The notes under the pieces are model-generated. The model saw only the letters and a program-made list of their open reading frames with translations. It did not search any database and was not told where the DNA came from. Shown here in pieces: positions 46,184 through 56,800 of a stretch of DNA of 64,000 nt. Where the stretch lies: assembly GCA_037178855.1 (NCBI GenBank), contig JASJZC010000005.1, positions 9,114,001-9,178,000 of the forward strand. Direction: 5' to 3'. Numbering within the stretch: the stretch's first letter is position 1; every line of letters begins with the position of its first letter. The stretch comes from Oscheius sp. JU75 (taxonomy: Eukaryota; Nematoda; Chromadorea; Rhabditida; Rhabditidae). The position numbers and the translations under genes were made by a program.

Positions 46184-46976
46184 CTAGACAGTGAACAACC
46201 CGTTTTCTGCACCGACAAGTAGATTCTCCTTCTTCGAAGCGCTATGAGAACAGACGGCTTTGCCGCGAATTGTGACTTCGAGGAAGGCGAAAAGCTCGAC
46301 ACAGGAATACATGAGAATTGTTGGCCAGCTCAGAATATAGTGGCCGATTGCTTTGAAAAAGCCCACGTTGTCTCGGCGTCCATCAGGGAAGACCTAAAGA
46401 CTGGAGTTAGGATAAGTTTTGGTATCTACTTTTTCGCAGAGTTTGTGGAGGACGAAAGCTAGAAGGAACCAGAAGTATTGAAGTCCTAGAAAGCCAAGGG
46501 AGATGAAGGCGAAGGTCTTCTGGTTTGGAATGATCAGCCCTTTGACTGGTTGCCCAACTGCTGAGAGAATGATGGGGACCTGGAAGAGAGTCAGTGTTTC
46601 TCTCTCTGTCTCTCTGTCTCTGCCTCACTCCCCGCTTCCAAAAACTCACAAAGATCGGTGCGATGAGACCAAAAAGAGCAGAAATGCAGAGAATGAACCC
46701 GTAGTAGAAGATGAAAATGCACATAAAGCCAAGTGCCGCTCTGACAGGAAGACGCAGTGACTTGATGGCAAAGTAGTGAAACACTTCAGCTGCTCCAATC
46801 GTCCAACGACGAATCTGACGGGCCCATTCGTAGAGCTCATTCAGGTAGCTGTGTCCACTTGTTGGACCACTGAGAGTTGCTACGGGAATGCAACGAATAG
46901 TGCAACGTTTGCGGATAGCCAGAGACCATCGGATAACGGCTATGATGTCTTCCATCTGGAAGAGGGAGATGAGGGA

Positions 46977-47026
<50 letters not shown>

Positions 47027-48294
47027 TTCTGTCTCTTTGTCTCCTTCCCTTACCTGATATCCCGGATGAGTATACTCTCCCTTCTCCAGTAAAACCAGTG
47101 TCAGACTAAAGATGCTCATCGTGTTGATGTTGAACGGAATCAGGTACCCCATCATGAAGAACGATCTGAACTTTGCTCACTTCCAACCTAAGCGTCCACC
47201 TCACCTCAAGATACCAGTGACTCTCACAAAAAAAGGACTGCTCTCTTTGGCCATGGTGTAGAAGAGGGGTGACTGCCATACTGTAGCATTCCTCTCCGAC
47301 TCGTCCACTTTCCAGAAGTCTTCTTCCAAGGCGTTAAAGTATCTCTCTCCGAAGACTGAGTCGCAGTCCCCAGTTGTAACCAAAAGTTCTGGGAGCTCTC
47401 CTTTGTTACAGTAATCCTAAGGGAACTGAGTGGTTTCTAAGGCACAGTGAGACTAACCATGTCTTGTTTCAGCTTGCTGACAGCATGTCTCATCGCAAAG
47501 TTCAGATTAGAACATTTTCCGGGAATGTCTCCTGGCAAGTTTTTCGGATGTACGGCGATGATGAATCTCTCGAAAATGGGCTCATACCGATTCCTCAAGC
47601 TGCGACTCTTCTGAACTTTGTCTTCATGACAGTTCATTAAATGTTACCTCTTTTCTATCCGGAGTCCCATCCTCGAATCCTACCACTACAGAAATTTTGT
47701 CTTTTGCCTGGGCCTGGCGAGCAACACTGTCCAGCGTCTCGTACATAAGCTCAAGAGGTTCTTTGTAGATGCAGATTCCGACGAGGTGCTTTAGGTTTCG
47801 ACCGGGTGGTGTGACCTGGAAAGTATCTAATGGCTCAGAAGTATAGCCTCTTTTAACAATAAACAGATAGGAAATCACTTCTCACCTTATCCAACTCAAT
47901 CCGATGGCTCGCGAACCTCCTCAACCGTATTGTGTACCTGATCACATTACAGACAGCTACAAACCAGAGAATGTTGAGTATCGCGAGAACGATTAGCACC
48001 AACTCAAGTGAGAAGTCCTGAACTCTCCCTCTTTCTCAATAAATCTTTCAACTTGCCTGTACAACTGGAATGACCGGGAACCAAAATGGAAAGGTCAGAA
48101 AGATCAGGATGACCACTGTGAAGAGAAGATTCCATCTCAGGTACGAGTTGGCCGGCTTGACTTCTTTGCCCACATATCCCGAAGGAAGCCTAGAATCGAG
48201 AGTATAGGTCTTAAGTGCCAAGATCAGACTCTATAGTTTTTTTGGTAGGGGTCAATGGGACCGGGTCGGTGTCGGTCGACTGCTGGGGAGGCAT
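46184..48294 (-). CDS. Processive GT2 glycosyltransferase (cellulose/hyaluronan-synthase-like), multipass
   Basis: 546 residues. Exons: 48294-48230, 48189-48057, 48017-47886, 47815-47648, 47610-47458, 47416-47205, 47165-47054, 46955-46650, 46579-46430, 46393-46184; phases agree. Two N-terminal membrane helices (LLFTVVILIFLTFPFWF; LVLIVLAILNILWFVAV) precede the catalytic domain. That domain shows LVGICIYKEPLELMYETLDS, the acidic FEDGTPD, IPGKCSNLNFAM, TTGDCDSVF (DxD) and the processive signature QIRRW within EWARQIRRWTIGAAEVFHYF. Three or four C-terminal helices follow. It is much shorter than nematode chitin synthases. By analogy it would polymerise a UDP-sugar and extrude it, but the polymer is unknown. 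Intron 2 has a GC donor. Intron 7 contains a pure CT tract. Confidence 0.88.
46981..47022. repeat. (CT)n microsatellite
   Basis: An uninterrupted CT run of about 42 nt inside intron 7 of the GT2 gene, extended by CT-rich sequence to about 47050. On the gene's strand it is a GA run just after the donor. Confidence 0.95.
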
Positions 48295-49570
48295 ACTGTG
48301 ACTCGGAGTTGAGTTCCAACCGAGACAGTGGGTGGGACAAGGGACTTTTGTACCCTTTAGATAGAACAGTATTTGCTCCCAGGTTTGTTTTTACAGTCAG
48401 AATAGAGACTGCTGACCGATTGAGTCATCCTCAGGAGGGGTGGGACCTGCGGCAAAGAACCATGATCTGATAACAGTCGCATTCCACGGATATGACGTAA
48501 GGGGTGGAGGGGAACACTCAAAAAATTGTGAGTAAGCGGTAGCAAAAGGTGTGAGTATGACGAGGATCTGTCACTTTTGAGGCAGAGCATGTTTTTGAAA
48601 CCGTTGCAGAAACAATCTGTGTCAATAGGACCGGAAGAGACGCAAGATTTGGGGATTTTTTTGATGGTCAACATGACAGAATCTGAGCGGGGTGATCGGG
48701 ATCAGTAGCTAACTGTCAATTCCGAAATCTTGATAGCCAGACAGTTAACAGCTCGGACTGTTTGAGCTATCCGGGCTACAAAGAGACTTGCTTTCCCTTT
48801 CACCCAGATTTTGAAGTCTGAACGTTTTCAAATGGGCCAGATTAAATGGAGAGACAGGGAGACAGGAAGACAGAAAAACAGATAGACGAGAAGGGAGTGT
48901 ATACAATATCAGTCTGACCCTTCTCGTAATCTTTCCTTACCTCAACTCTCTTTAAATTATGGTTTATGGATCGCGTTGCTAGGCATAACTCTAACGGCGA
49001 AAGGGTCACAGGAGTCACAATTCGGAAAACACTAACCTATTATTTTTAGAGGCAAAGGTGTCAGAGCTCAGCGAATAACTAGCTAGTCTCATGTAGAAAA
49101 CAGCTTCCAGTCGAGGCAAGCAAGAGGAATCCCCTCTATTATCTAAAGAAGCTACGACCACAAGTTCAACGAAAATCAACGCAAAAATCAGATTCCGGGA
49201 TTACGCACCCGCTTATCAGAAATTCCCTAGCCCTTTGATGATTTTGGCCGATATCGACACTGCCATTGTCATGCCATCAGAACATCTAAAACTTTTCGAA
49301 CACCGATTGCTGACAAGCACTAAAATGCAAACTCTGGACTGTTGAGCGATTTCTAGGAAAGCAGCACACCAACGTCTGGCCTCCCTGTCTAAGCACCTCA
49401 CGTACTGTTTGTAGAGTAGTGATTAGTCTTGTGAGACAAGTAGTGAAGACCAGAGAGATCTCACAGTGCGTTAAAGTTTTCAGTGACTGTGATAGTAAGC
49501 ATCAGCCCTCCTGACTTATCATTGCCTTCAAAACATAGCTGCAACTGTTCAAACGCAGTCATTCCATTTT
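48295..49570. other. Intergenic upstream of the GT2 gene
   Basis: Contains a GACA-like simple repeat near 48850-48890. A minus-strand frame near 48590-48670 contains SCVSSGPIDTDCFCNGF but has no signal peptide or supported exons. Confidence 0.45.
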
Positions 49571-49623
49571 CATTGTTGAACCAAAGACGCCCACTCACAG
49601 TGGATGTCTCTGGTTCAACAATG
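49571..49623. repeat. Hairpin with 18-bp arms
   Basis: The arm CATTGTTGAACCAAAGAC at 49571-49588 pairs with 49606-49623 with one mismatch. The loop contains its own CCACT/AGTGG stem. It resembles a small-RNA precursor or a palindromic element remnant. Confidence 0.6.
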
Positions 49624-49747
49624 ACCAGAATCAGTACTCAGAGTTCCCATGCCAATCCCTAGGTCAAACAGTTTCCGACTATTTGTCTCAGGAAGTATGC
49701 CTATCTGTTGTTCGCTGCTTAACTGCCTCCTCAATGTCTAATGTAAA

Positions 49748-49784
49748 CACGTGGGAACAGAGCTTGCACCTGGTTCCCACGCAC
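49748..49784. repeat. Hairpin with 9-bp arms
   Basis: CGTGGGAAC and GTTCCCACG form perfect inverted arms around a loop of about 15 nt, 125 nt after the previous hairpin. Confidence 0.5.
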
Positions 49785-50092
49785 TGTTTGTCCAAAAGTC
49801 GCGGGTTTCCGAGCAAAAGATCAGGCAAAAACTGCCGCGGGCCAGGGAGCAAACGACAAACATATATTGGGAGAGAAACTGTTTGAACTCAGAGGATTAC
49901 TGTAGGTGTTCCTTGAGACATTGAAATTGATGAGACTTGCCGTAAAGTAACGACCAGAATCTATAAGCCATCAGAAGTAATGGTTTCCTCCGTACGATCT
50001 CACGATAAAGTCCAAATGAGAACCAATTGGCTTCCAAACTTTTGAAGGACACACAAAATTTTGTGAGCAAACTTCCACGACAGTTTGTCTAG

Positions 50093-50450
50093 TTACTCAC
50101 ACACAGAGATCGAGCTTCGAGTCCAAAGGCTCGTTTGGCGGCAATTCCTTGCATTCCGAGTGGAGGCGGTAGAAAAGGAACAAATAGGATCAAACAAGGA
50201 TCATGTTTGTGAGACCAGGGTAAAGACTGCACTACAGTATACCCACCTTTGCAGAGAAGGTTTGCAGGAGGAATTGGTCTTGTGGATGTATTCAATTCGC
50301 GGCGGGTCTTCTTTGGTCTGGTCACTTGAAGTCTGAAAACGGAGTCGTGAGAGAGACAGAGAGACAGAGACTCACCTGTTTACTAGAGTGAGTTTCCACT
50401 TTGTCGCAGTCTTCAATAGTGTATTCTCTGACATCGCATTGGCGGCACAT
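50093..50450 (-). CDS. Possible small Cys-containing protein, partial
   Basis: Three exons join in phase: 50450-50376, 50332-50247 and 50147-50093. They read MCRQCDVREYTIEDCDKVE, then SSDQTKEDPPRIEYIHKTN, then a short Cys-containing end. The donors and acceptors of the first two are strong (CAG before GTGAGT; TTTTCAG). No signal peptide lies directly upstream, and the exon opens just after TTTTTTAG, so a first exon is probably missing. No family recognised. The last exon may itself end at a GTGAGT donor rather than at its stop. Confidence 0.3.
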
Positions 50451-51465
50451 GGCTAAAAAACTGCAGGCAATAAATTATTATTATCTCTCATTCCACACCT
50501 TTAAAATAACCACAAAGTGATCAGTGGTTCCCTTTTTATCTTGAAAAATGATGAAAATCGCGTCGTATCTGTTGAAACTCTCTTATCTAACCAGATCAGT
50601 CTGGGGTTGAGCTAGTGTCCTCTCTTGTAACCATATTTCTTGATCTGTAGTGCCTACAAGAAGCAGAAGACTGCAGAGAGAGAATAGGAACTGATAAGGA
50701 GATTATCACAATGTTATCAGAGAGACAGACTAACATGTAGGAAGGGTGGACAATGACGTTATAAACTTGGAGAACCTAACAACCTCCATGTCTATTCTGT
50801 TGTGGATACTTTGCAATGTGAATACACAGAATCTTTGGCACCGAAAACAGCATGTTCGGGCTTTCAAACTGTCTGGCTGTGACAGGGTCAGGTTTCGAAG
50901 AGAAGATTTATGGTCATGTCCATACCTTTTCTGTTCCCGCCTCCATTCTTCATCCAAATTTCTTGAAAACAAAGAACTTGTATGTTGAGCCTATAGACGA
51001 CAACAGCTTGTCGTTTCCGTAAGAAAATGCTGGCTCCAACTCTGGATCCACAAGAATCTTTTAATGTGATGAGCATTTCCACTACTTTCCGGACCCCCAA
51101 GCAACTGTTCAATTGTCGGTTTGTACGCCCTGGTACTGTGCAATCAAACCTTTTGAGCTTTACTTGATACGATCTGTTTTCTCAGCCTGGCACACTGATC
51201 AAAATAGAAACAAATGACTGCGGCTACAGAATAGAAATTTCTTATAGTCTGTAGAGAAGCACAAGACAACAATGTAGCCAGGTACTCTCAGAGCTCTTAA
51301 TCCGTCGTATCCTCTGATGACACTAGCCTACAGAATACGGAAATCTAGCATTTGTGTGTCGACTACCACGCTAGATGTTAACTATCAAGTAGGCAACTGG
51401 AATTCTTTTTGCAGATGTTCCCGAAGTATCACCTTCTTTTTGTCAGTACCACGTTTTGCAACCAC
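50451..51465. other. Gene-poor stretch
   Basis: Open frames on both strands at 50730-51112 without recognisable motifs. A hydrophobic frame near 50690-50640 (minus) could hold the missing signal exon of the preceding gene, but splicing does not confirm it. Confidence 0.4.
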
Positions 51466-51750
51466 TTTTCAGATCTATGTACCGGCTGCAAATTACCAGA
51501 AGTCATCCCGAACGATGACTTAAACTGCCCTGCGGACATCTCTGGTACACAAATAAACATCTCTCAAGAGGCTAATGGAGACATCTGCACTTTGACATTT
51601 TCAGACTATACATTATATGCTGTAAAAACCATGATCAGCTTGAACTACGCCTCCAGCTGCAACTTGTACCAACGGCCATTACTTTTACTGAGCCGAACAG
51701 CTGGACGGTGTTCACTACGACTTATAGTATATGCGTCAAGACATGTCCAA
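51466..51750 (+). pseudogene. Coding-like fragment of a secreted Cys-containing protein
   Basis: Behind the acceptor CACTTTTCAG lies a frame reading CTGCKLPEVIPNDDLNC, then INISQEANGDICTLTF. The frame then appears to shift, with ITFTEPNSWTVFTTTYSICV in another frame up to a possible donor at 51751. The C-x2-C start and spacing loosely recall nematode secreted DUF281-type proteins, which I cannot confirm. No start exon was found. Confidence 0.3.
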
Positions 51751-51884
51751 AGGTAAATTCTTCTATTGAGCATAGCGAAAATCCGAGTTCGTGTGGATTG
51801 CCAGTGTATGGAAAACAATCACGTTGGACTCATGTTGAAGGATCTCTCTCAGTTTGCAACAATGCGCAGCATCCAATACTCGTC

Positions 51885-53110
51885 GAGGTTCGTTTGGTCG
51901 GTAAGGCCATGCCACTCTGTTGCTACCCAATTGAGAGACAATGATGGTTCCGATGGCCTCGCTAAACTTCAGCCGGCGTTTCAAGATAGAAAAGGACACG
52001 AGATAATTGATGACGACAGTCTGGGATGATTGAAACATGTCATGGAAACAAATGTTTGAACAAAAGATTGCAGCGAATACTTATAGTGTGCAGTAAATTA
52101 ACGTCTTTGGGCCGTCAATAGTTTTTTAATGTTTCTGGTCAGCTGTCGCAGAACGTAGAGCAAATTCCTAAACCAAGTCAAAGTTTAGCAAAGAGTGCCT
52201 TTGACTGGTTGTAATCTTGACAGTATGAGGGAAGATCACTGGGACACCAAAATACTACGTGTTTCCTTTAGCTCTGTCGGTAGCGTTCAAGAGGGGTGTT
52301 GCGACCCCAGGGCCAGAAAAAGCTGTCGATGCTGAGACTGATTGTCTAGTCAATTGTGATGTAGACGTGTCTGCCAGAGTTTTCGAGAAGGCTTGAGAGG
52401 GGGTACAATGGGGATCCAGTCAGATCCCGAGTATAGCAACCCGCTTCGCCTCTAGTCTGAAGAGTTCAGACTGGAGATGTTCTGGAAGTTGTTTAGGGAA
52501 TGCACGCCATTTTCTGTTCGGAGCATGGAAATAGTTTTCGGCTAACGCGCGCAAACGCCTGCTGAACAGCGAGAGTTGGTCATGCCTTTACTACCAGACC
52601 TTTTTCAACGTAGAACTCACTTCTGCTCTAAAATTTCTTCCAGAAACTTTGGAATACGGAACTTTAGGTGCCATCTTTATTCGCTTTCCGACGGAGAGAA
52701 TTCGACCGTCTGCACGTCGACGCCCAATCCTTTGTTCTGGCTCACTGTAAAGATAAAGATGAATTTTTTTGTACTTCTTTTTGTACTTTGCTCACCAACT
52801 TTGTGAGTAGCAACAAAGTGGCATGGCCTTACCAACCGAATATAAGTCAACGGGTTTTCGGCACGGTTTTGAACTTGCTCTTCGCCATCTTTCTGCTTCA
52901 GGATCTTTAAAAAAGCTGAAGTTTGTACATTATGCTTACCTGAACCAAATTAGAAAACTAACTTAGATTGGCATCTGCATCCCTTTCCTGGTCCCCGCTC
53001 TTAACCTTTCCTCCGATTGACGTTTAGCGAGCCCGTCGGAGCCAACACAGTCTTTGAATTGAATAGCAACAGAGTGATATGGCCTTACTAATGAAATGGG
53101 TCTCATCGGG
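51885..53110. repeat. Three dispersed coding-like relics sharing an SN-V-WPY block
   Basis: Copy 1 is on minus at about 51965-51885 (FSEAIGTIIVSQLGSNRVAW then PYRPNEPRR). Copy 2 is on plus at about 52800-52890 (VSSNKVAWPYQPN). Copy 3 is on plus at about 53024-53092 (FSEPVGANTVFELNSNRVIW then PY and stops). They share nucleotides around AGCAACA-AGTGGCATGGCCTTAC. Copy 3 ends in two stops. The parent family is unknown to me. Confidence 0.5.
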
Positions 53111-53809
53111 ATGTAGACAAGTTGACTCTTCGAAAACTGAGGTGCTTCATGGAAGAGCAAGCAGTGGTTTTAGCTTCGCTCCGGAATTAAATCGGCACCA
53201 GTTATCGTTTCTATTTAACGGTCTGAAGTAGCTCAGTCTATAACTTTGGTAGTTTTCTGGACGAGTTCAAACCACGCTACACGTACAAAAATACTCTAAT
53301 AAAACTGTCTACCCTTTGAACAACGGAAACTGTTTTGACCGGGGATCTATAAAAAGAGAAATTGAGTACCAATTAACAACGTTATTAGTGTATTTAATGT
53401 CCAACTGTGTGCCTATTAACTGTTATCAGTATCCAGCAACAAGCTTACTAGATATTTTGAGGGTGAGAACTGCCCAAAACAGCATTGTAGTTTGACGAAC
53501 AGGTCGCACAACAATACTGAAACCACGACATGTTATTGCATTTCTTTTCTGGTCTTTTGTTGGTCAGTAGATTGGGTTTTCCTAAGGAAACAAACAGGGG
53601 GATTGACTGTGCACTCATCAAAATATTTGCTTTCCGCCCCTGTAGCTGCTCTGCAATGATAAGCATAGGTTCTTTTTTTTTATCACTACATGGGATTGAA
53701 CGCTTAAAACGTTTTCAGAAGTCCGATAAGATATTCAAGTCATCCCTCTCTTCCAGTTGTGGTAATTTTTCTTTTTTCAGTTTAACAAAATCTCATCGAG
53801 CCGGTCGGG
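53111..53809. other. Intergenic upstream of the amino-acid transporter
   Basis: No gene seen; contains the transporter promoter and leader. Confidence 0.5.
53771..53780 (+). promoter_or_regulatory. Candidate spliced-leader acceptor of the transporter gene
   Basis: CTTTTTTCAG, 29 nt upstream of the ATG at 53810, with no upstream coding exon found. Confidence 0.45.
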
Positions 53810-56800
53810 ATGGGTGTTCTCTATACTGACAAAGTTAGCGACATCAGTATTCAGGTTGGTTTTGTAACAAATTGGTTTTGATATTGCAGATTTTGCACAA
53901 ATTGGTGCAGATTCCGTTTTTGTCAGGCATTTGTGACGGAGATAACTTCATTTTAAAAAGTTCTACTGTCTCCCTTTTAGCCAATCACCATCAAAGTCGT
54001 CCACGATCATGGAATGCACTACCTCCAAGCGGCTCTTTTCATCGTGGCCGACATGATGGGAGCTGGAATGATTGCTCTACCCGTAGCTATAGGAAATGCT
54101 ACTCTTGGCCCCGGCGTCGTTCTCCTCGTTCTAGGAGCCTTCTTCTCAGCATTCACCGGCATTCAACTAGCGGAAAACTGGAACATTATGCAGAAAAGAT
54201 GGCCCGAATACAGAGAACACTGCCGGAGACCCTATCCCGAAATGGCCTATCGATCTATGGGAAAGATTGCCAAGTGAGTTTAGTCATTTGGTCATTGAGT
54301 TCAATTAAAAGGAAAAACAGTCCAGTAAGCTTTATGGTCATGAGGCTTTATCACTTTATTGCCCTCTGCCAAAACAGGTTAATCAGCTTGAAAAAGTCAA
54401 GGCTTGTCTCTTGGCGATAAGCGAAGTATCTGGTCAAAAACGGCTGCTATATAAACTTCAAGAGAACAGTATTTGAAGCTGTAAACATATCTGGTCAGGA
54501 ACTAAGAAATGTTTGGCAAGGCGTAAGAATACATTTCTACCTATAAAGCCCTAGCCCCTTCGTCTTCGAGTCTTTGTGAGACAAATCTTGCAATTCAGAA
54601 GCCCAAGCATTTTGGATATTTCCCGGTTTCCAATCGGGGTTTCTGGGACGATATAGACGATGATATAGGTGTTCAATGTTTCTCCTGAAAATCTTATATA
54701 ATAGACCAACGTTTAAACCAAGTCAATCGCTATGCCAAATTATGAGTGACTGTCTATGCCCTTCCAAAAAAACAAGAATTTACATGACGCAAATCAAATG
54801 ACTGTTTCGATGATAAAGCTTTTGTAATCTCCTATTGACCTAGTTCACATGTTCTGATTCTGATAAGGCAAGTGCAAGAAAATATGAACCCTGACTTCAA
54901 GTTTCTGTTGAAACATCTTCACGAGCATGCGGTTTTGTTGCATCTATCATTACTTTCAAAAAGTAGAGGATCTTTGAGTGCGGAGGTCAGACAAGCTATC
55001 AACCAAAAGTTGTTTGCTTTTCCGAATTTTGGGAAGACTGATATCACACTTTCCAAAGAACCTCAGAACGAAATGGGACGGGAACTGGGAAACGTAGTAG
55101 AGAGTCAGAACGTTGAACACTTTAGATATGTTTTGGATGGAAATGGGTAGAGTTTTCGGTGACTAACTGGTTCAGATCTACGCTCCTGTGGTTACAATAG
55201 GTTGTAGACACCTCAGTGCAAGCGTAAGAGCCAAGCGCCACTATTTAAGACTAGTTAAACGGCTCCAAAGACCTTGACCGATATGTAAATTTTTGCAGAT
55301 ACATTATGGACGTCATCATGGCCTTCACACTTTACGGAATCGTCACCACCCTGATTCTCTTCTCCGCCAACAACATCTCTCTGCTTATGGAGCAGCTCTT
55401 CAAACTCCACATCAACTTCTGTATCTTAATCCTAGCCGTCGCCTTGATCGTCTGGCCCTTAACCCTCCTGCGCAGTCCAATGCACTTCTGGCAAGCCGGT
55501 GCCATAGCAGCTTTGGCGAGTACTGTAGCAGCTGTCCTGATCGTGACCGGGATGTCTATTGATGCTCCAGTTTGTACGAAGGTAATAGTTTTGAGAAACT
55601 TGCTAGTGATCTTTTCAGCATGTACAGCTCCCACCCTTTGAGTGGAAAAATCTGTTCTTGGCCTACGGAACCATGATCTTTTCATATGGAGGACACGGAG
55701 CCTTTCCGACCATTCAACACGACATGAAGACTCCTTCTCAGTTCTCAAAATCTATCGTCATTAGTTACATTTGTTAGTTTCCATATGTAGAAACTGTATC
55801 GAGCTGTTCAGTGATTCTTGTGGTTTACGTGACCATCTCGATTCTTGGCTACGAGGTCTATGGAGACAGTATTCAGGACATTGTCATTCCGTCGATCCAG
55901 GTAAGGTACAGAGACAAATAGAGACAGAGAGGTAGACTGACACAAAGATAGAGAGACAGAAATAATGACAGAGGCTTGTTCCAGACCAAATGGATCGCCA
56001 TCACATCCAATATCTTGATTACCCTTCATGTGATGCCAGCCATCATTCTTCTGTTCTCTCCCCTTGCACAACAAGTCGATCAGCTGCTTAAGATTCCCAT
56101 CGGTGAGTCCCATTTCATGCTATTAACATCGCAACGAGGGGATTGATACTATTCTAGACTGTATATTTGTCACAAATTCACATACTATTCATTTTACAAG
56201 TCACGCACAGAATGGTGCAGTAGAAAAGACAGAATAGTCTACAAGGATTGATTCTTGTCGAAGATCTCCATCTTTCTAAACATTTCTACTGTGAAAAAGA
56301 AGAAAGAGGCACTTGTTTCGAGTTATAACGAACAACTTTCGATAAATCTAAAAACCTCTCAAGTTAACCAGACTCTCACTAAAATAATTGACTGGATTTG
56401 TGATAGAACAAAAATCCAAAACGTCCTGGTTGGGTAATTGCTGTAAAAAAACAATGCTAATCAGTCTCGATCTGCTCTCAGAAATGCTCCTATCTCGAAG
56501 AAAAGAAATGCTTAAATTTGCGCTTTAACTGGAATGAAGAAGAACACACCTATCATACGTTCAGAAAGTTGACCGTGGGCTAGAGTATGCGACACAACAA
56601 AGATTAAGGACAATTTAAGCGGAAAAAGAAATTTGGGCGGGGGGATGGCGTGTTGCGTTTGCGCGCAGAGCGGTCCAGACTCATTCTAAACTGTGGGCAT
56701 CTGTCCGTGCCGGGCAAAGGACTCACAAAAGTCAAGGGGGCAGGCTGGCAGTTCGCATGATGTTAACAACTTTTCCTGACCGACTAAGCGGAATACTTGG

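Noticed and set aside
46503-47109. Plus-strand open frames across the GT2 gene
   Set aside because: They are antisense shadows of GT2 exons 7-9 and of the CT tract, giving Ser-Leu repeats without biological motifs.
48357-48674. Cys-containing minus-strand frame as a secreted peptide
   Set aside because: No signal peptide and no convincing exon chain could be built, unlike the peptide at 1291-1586.
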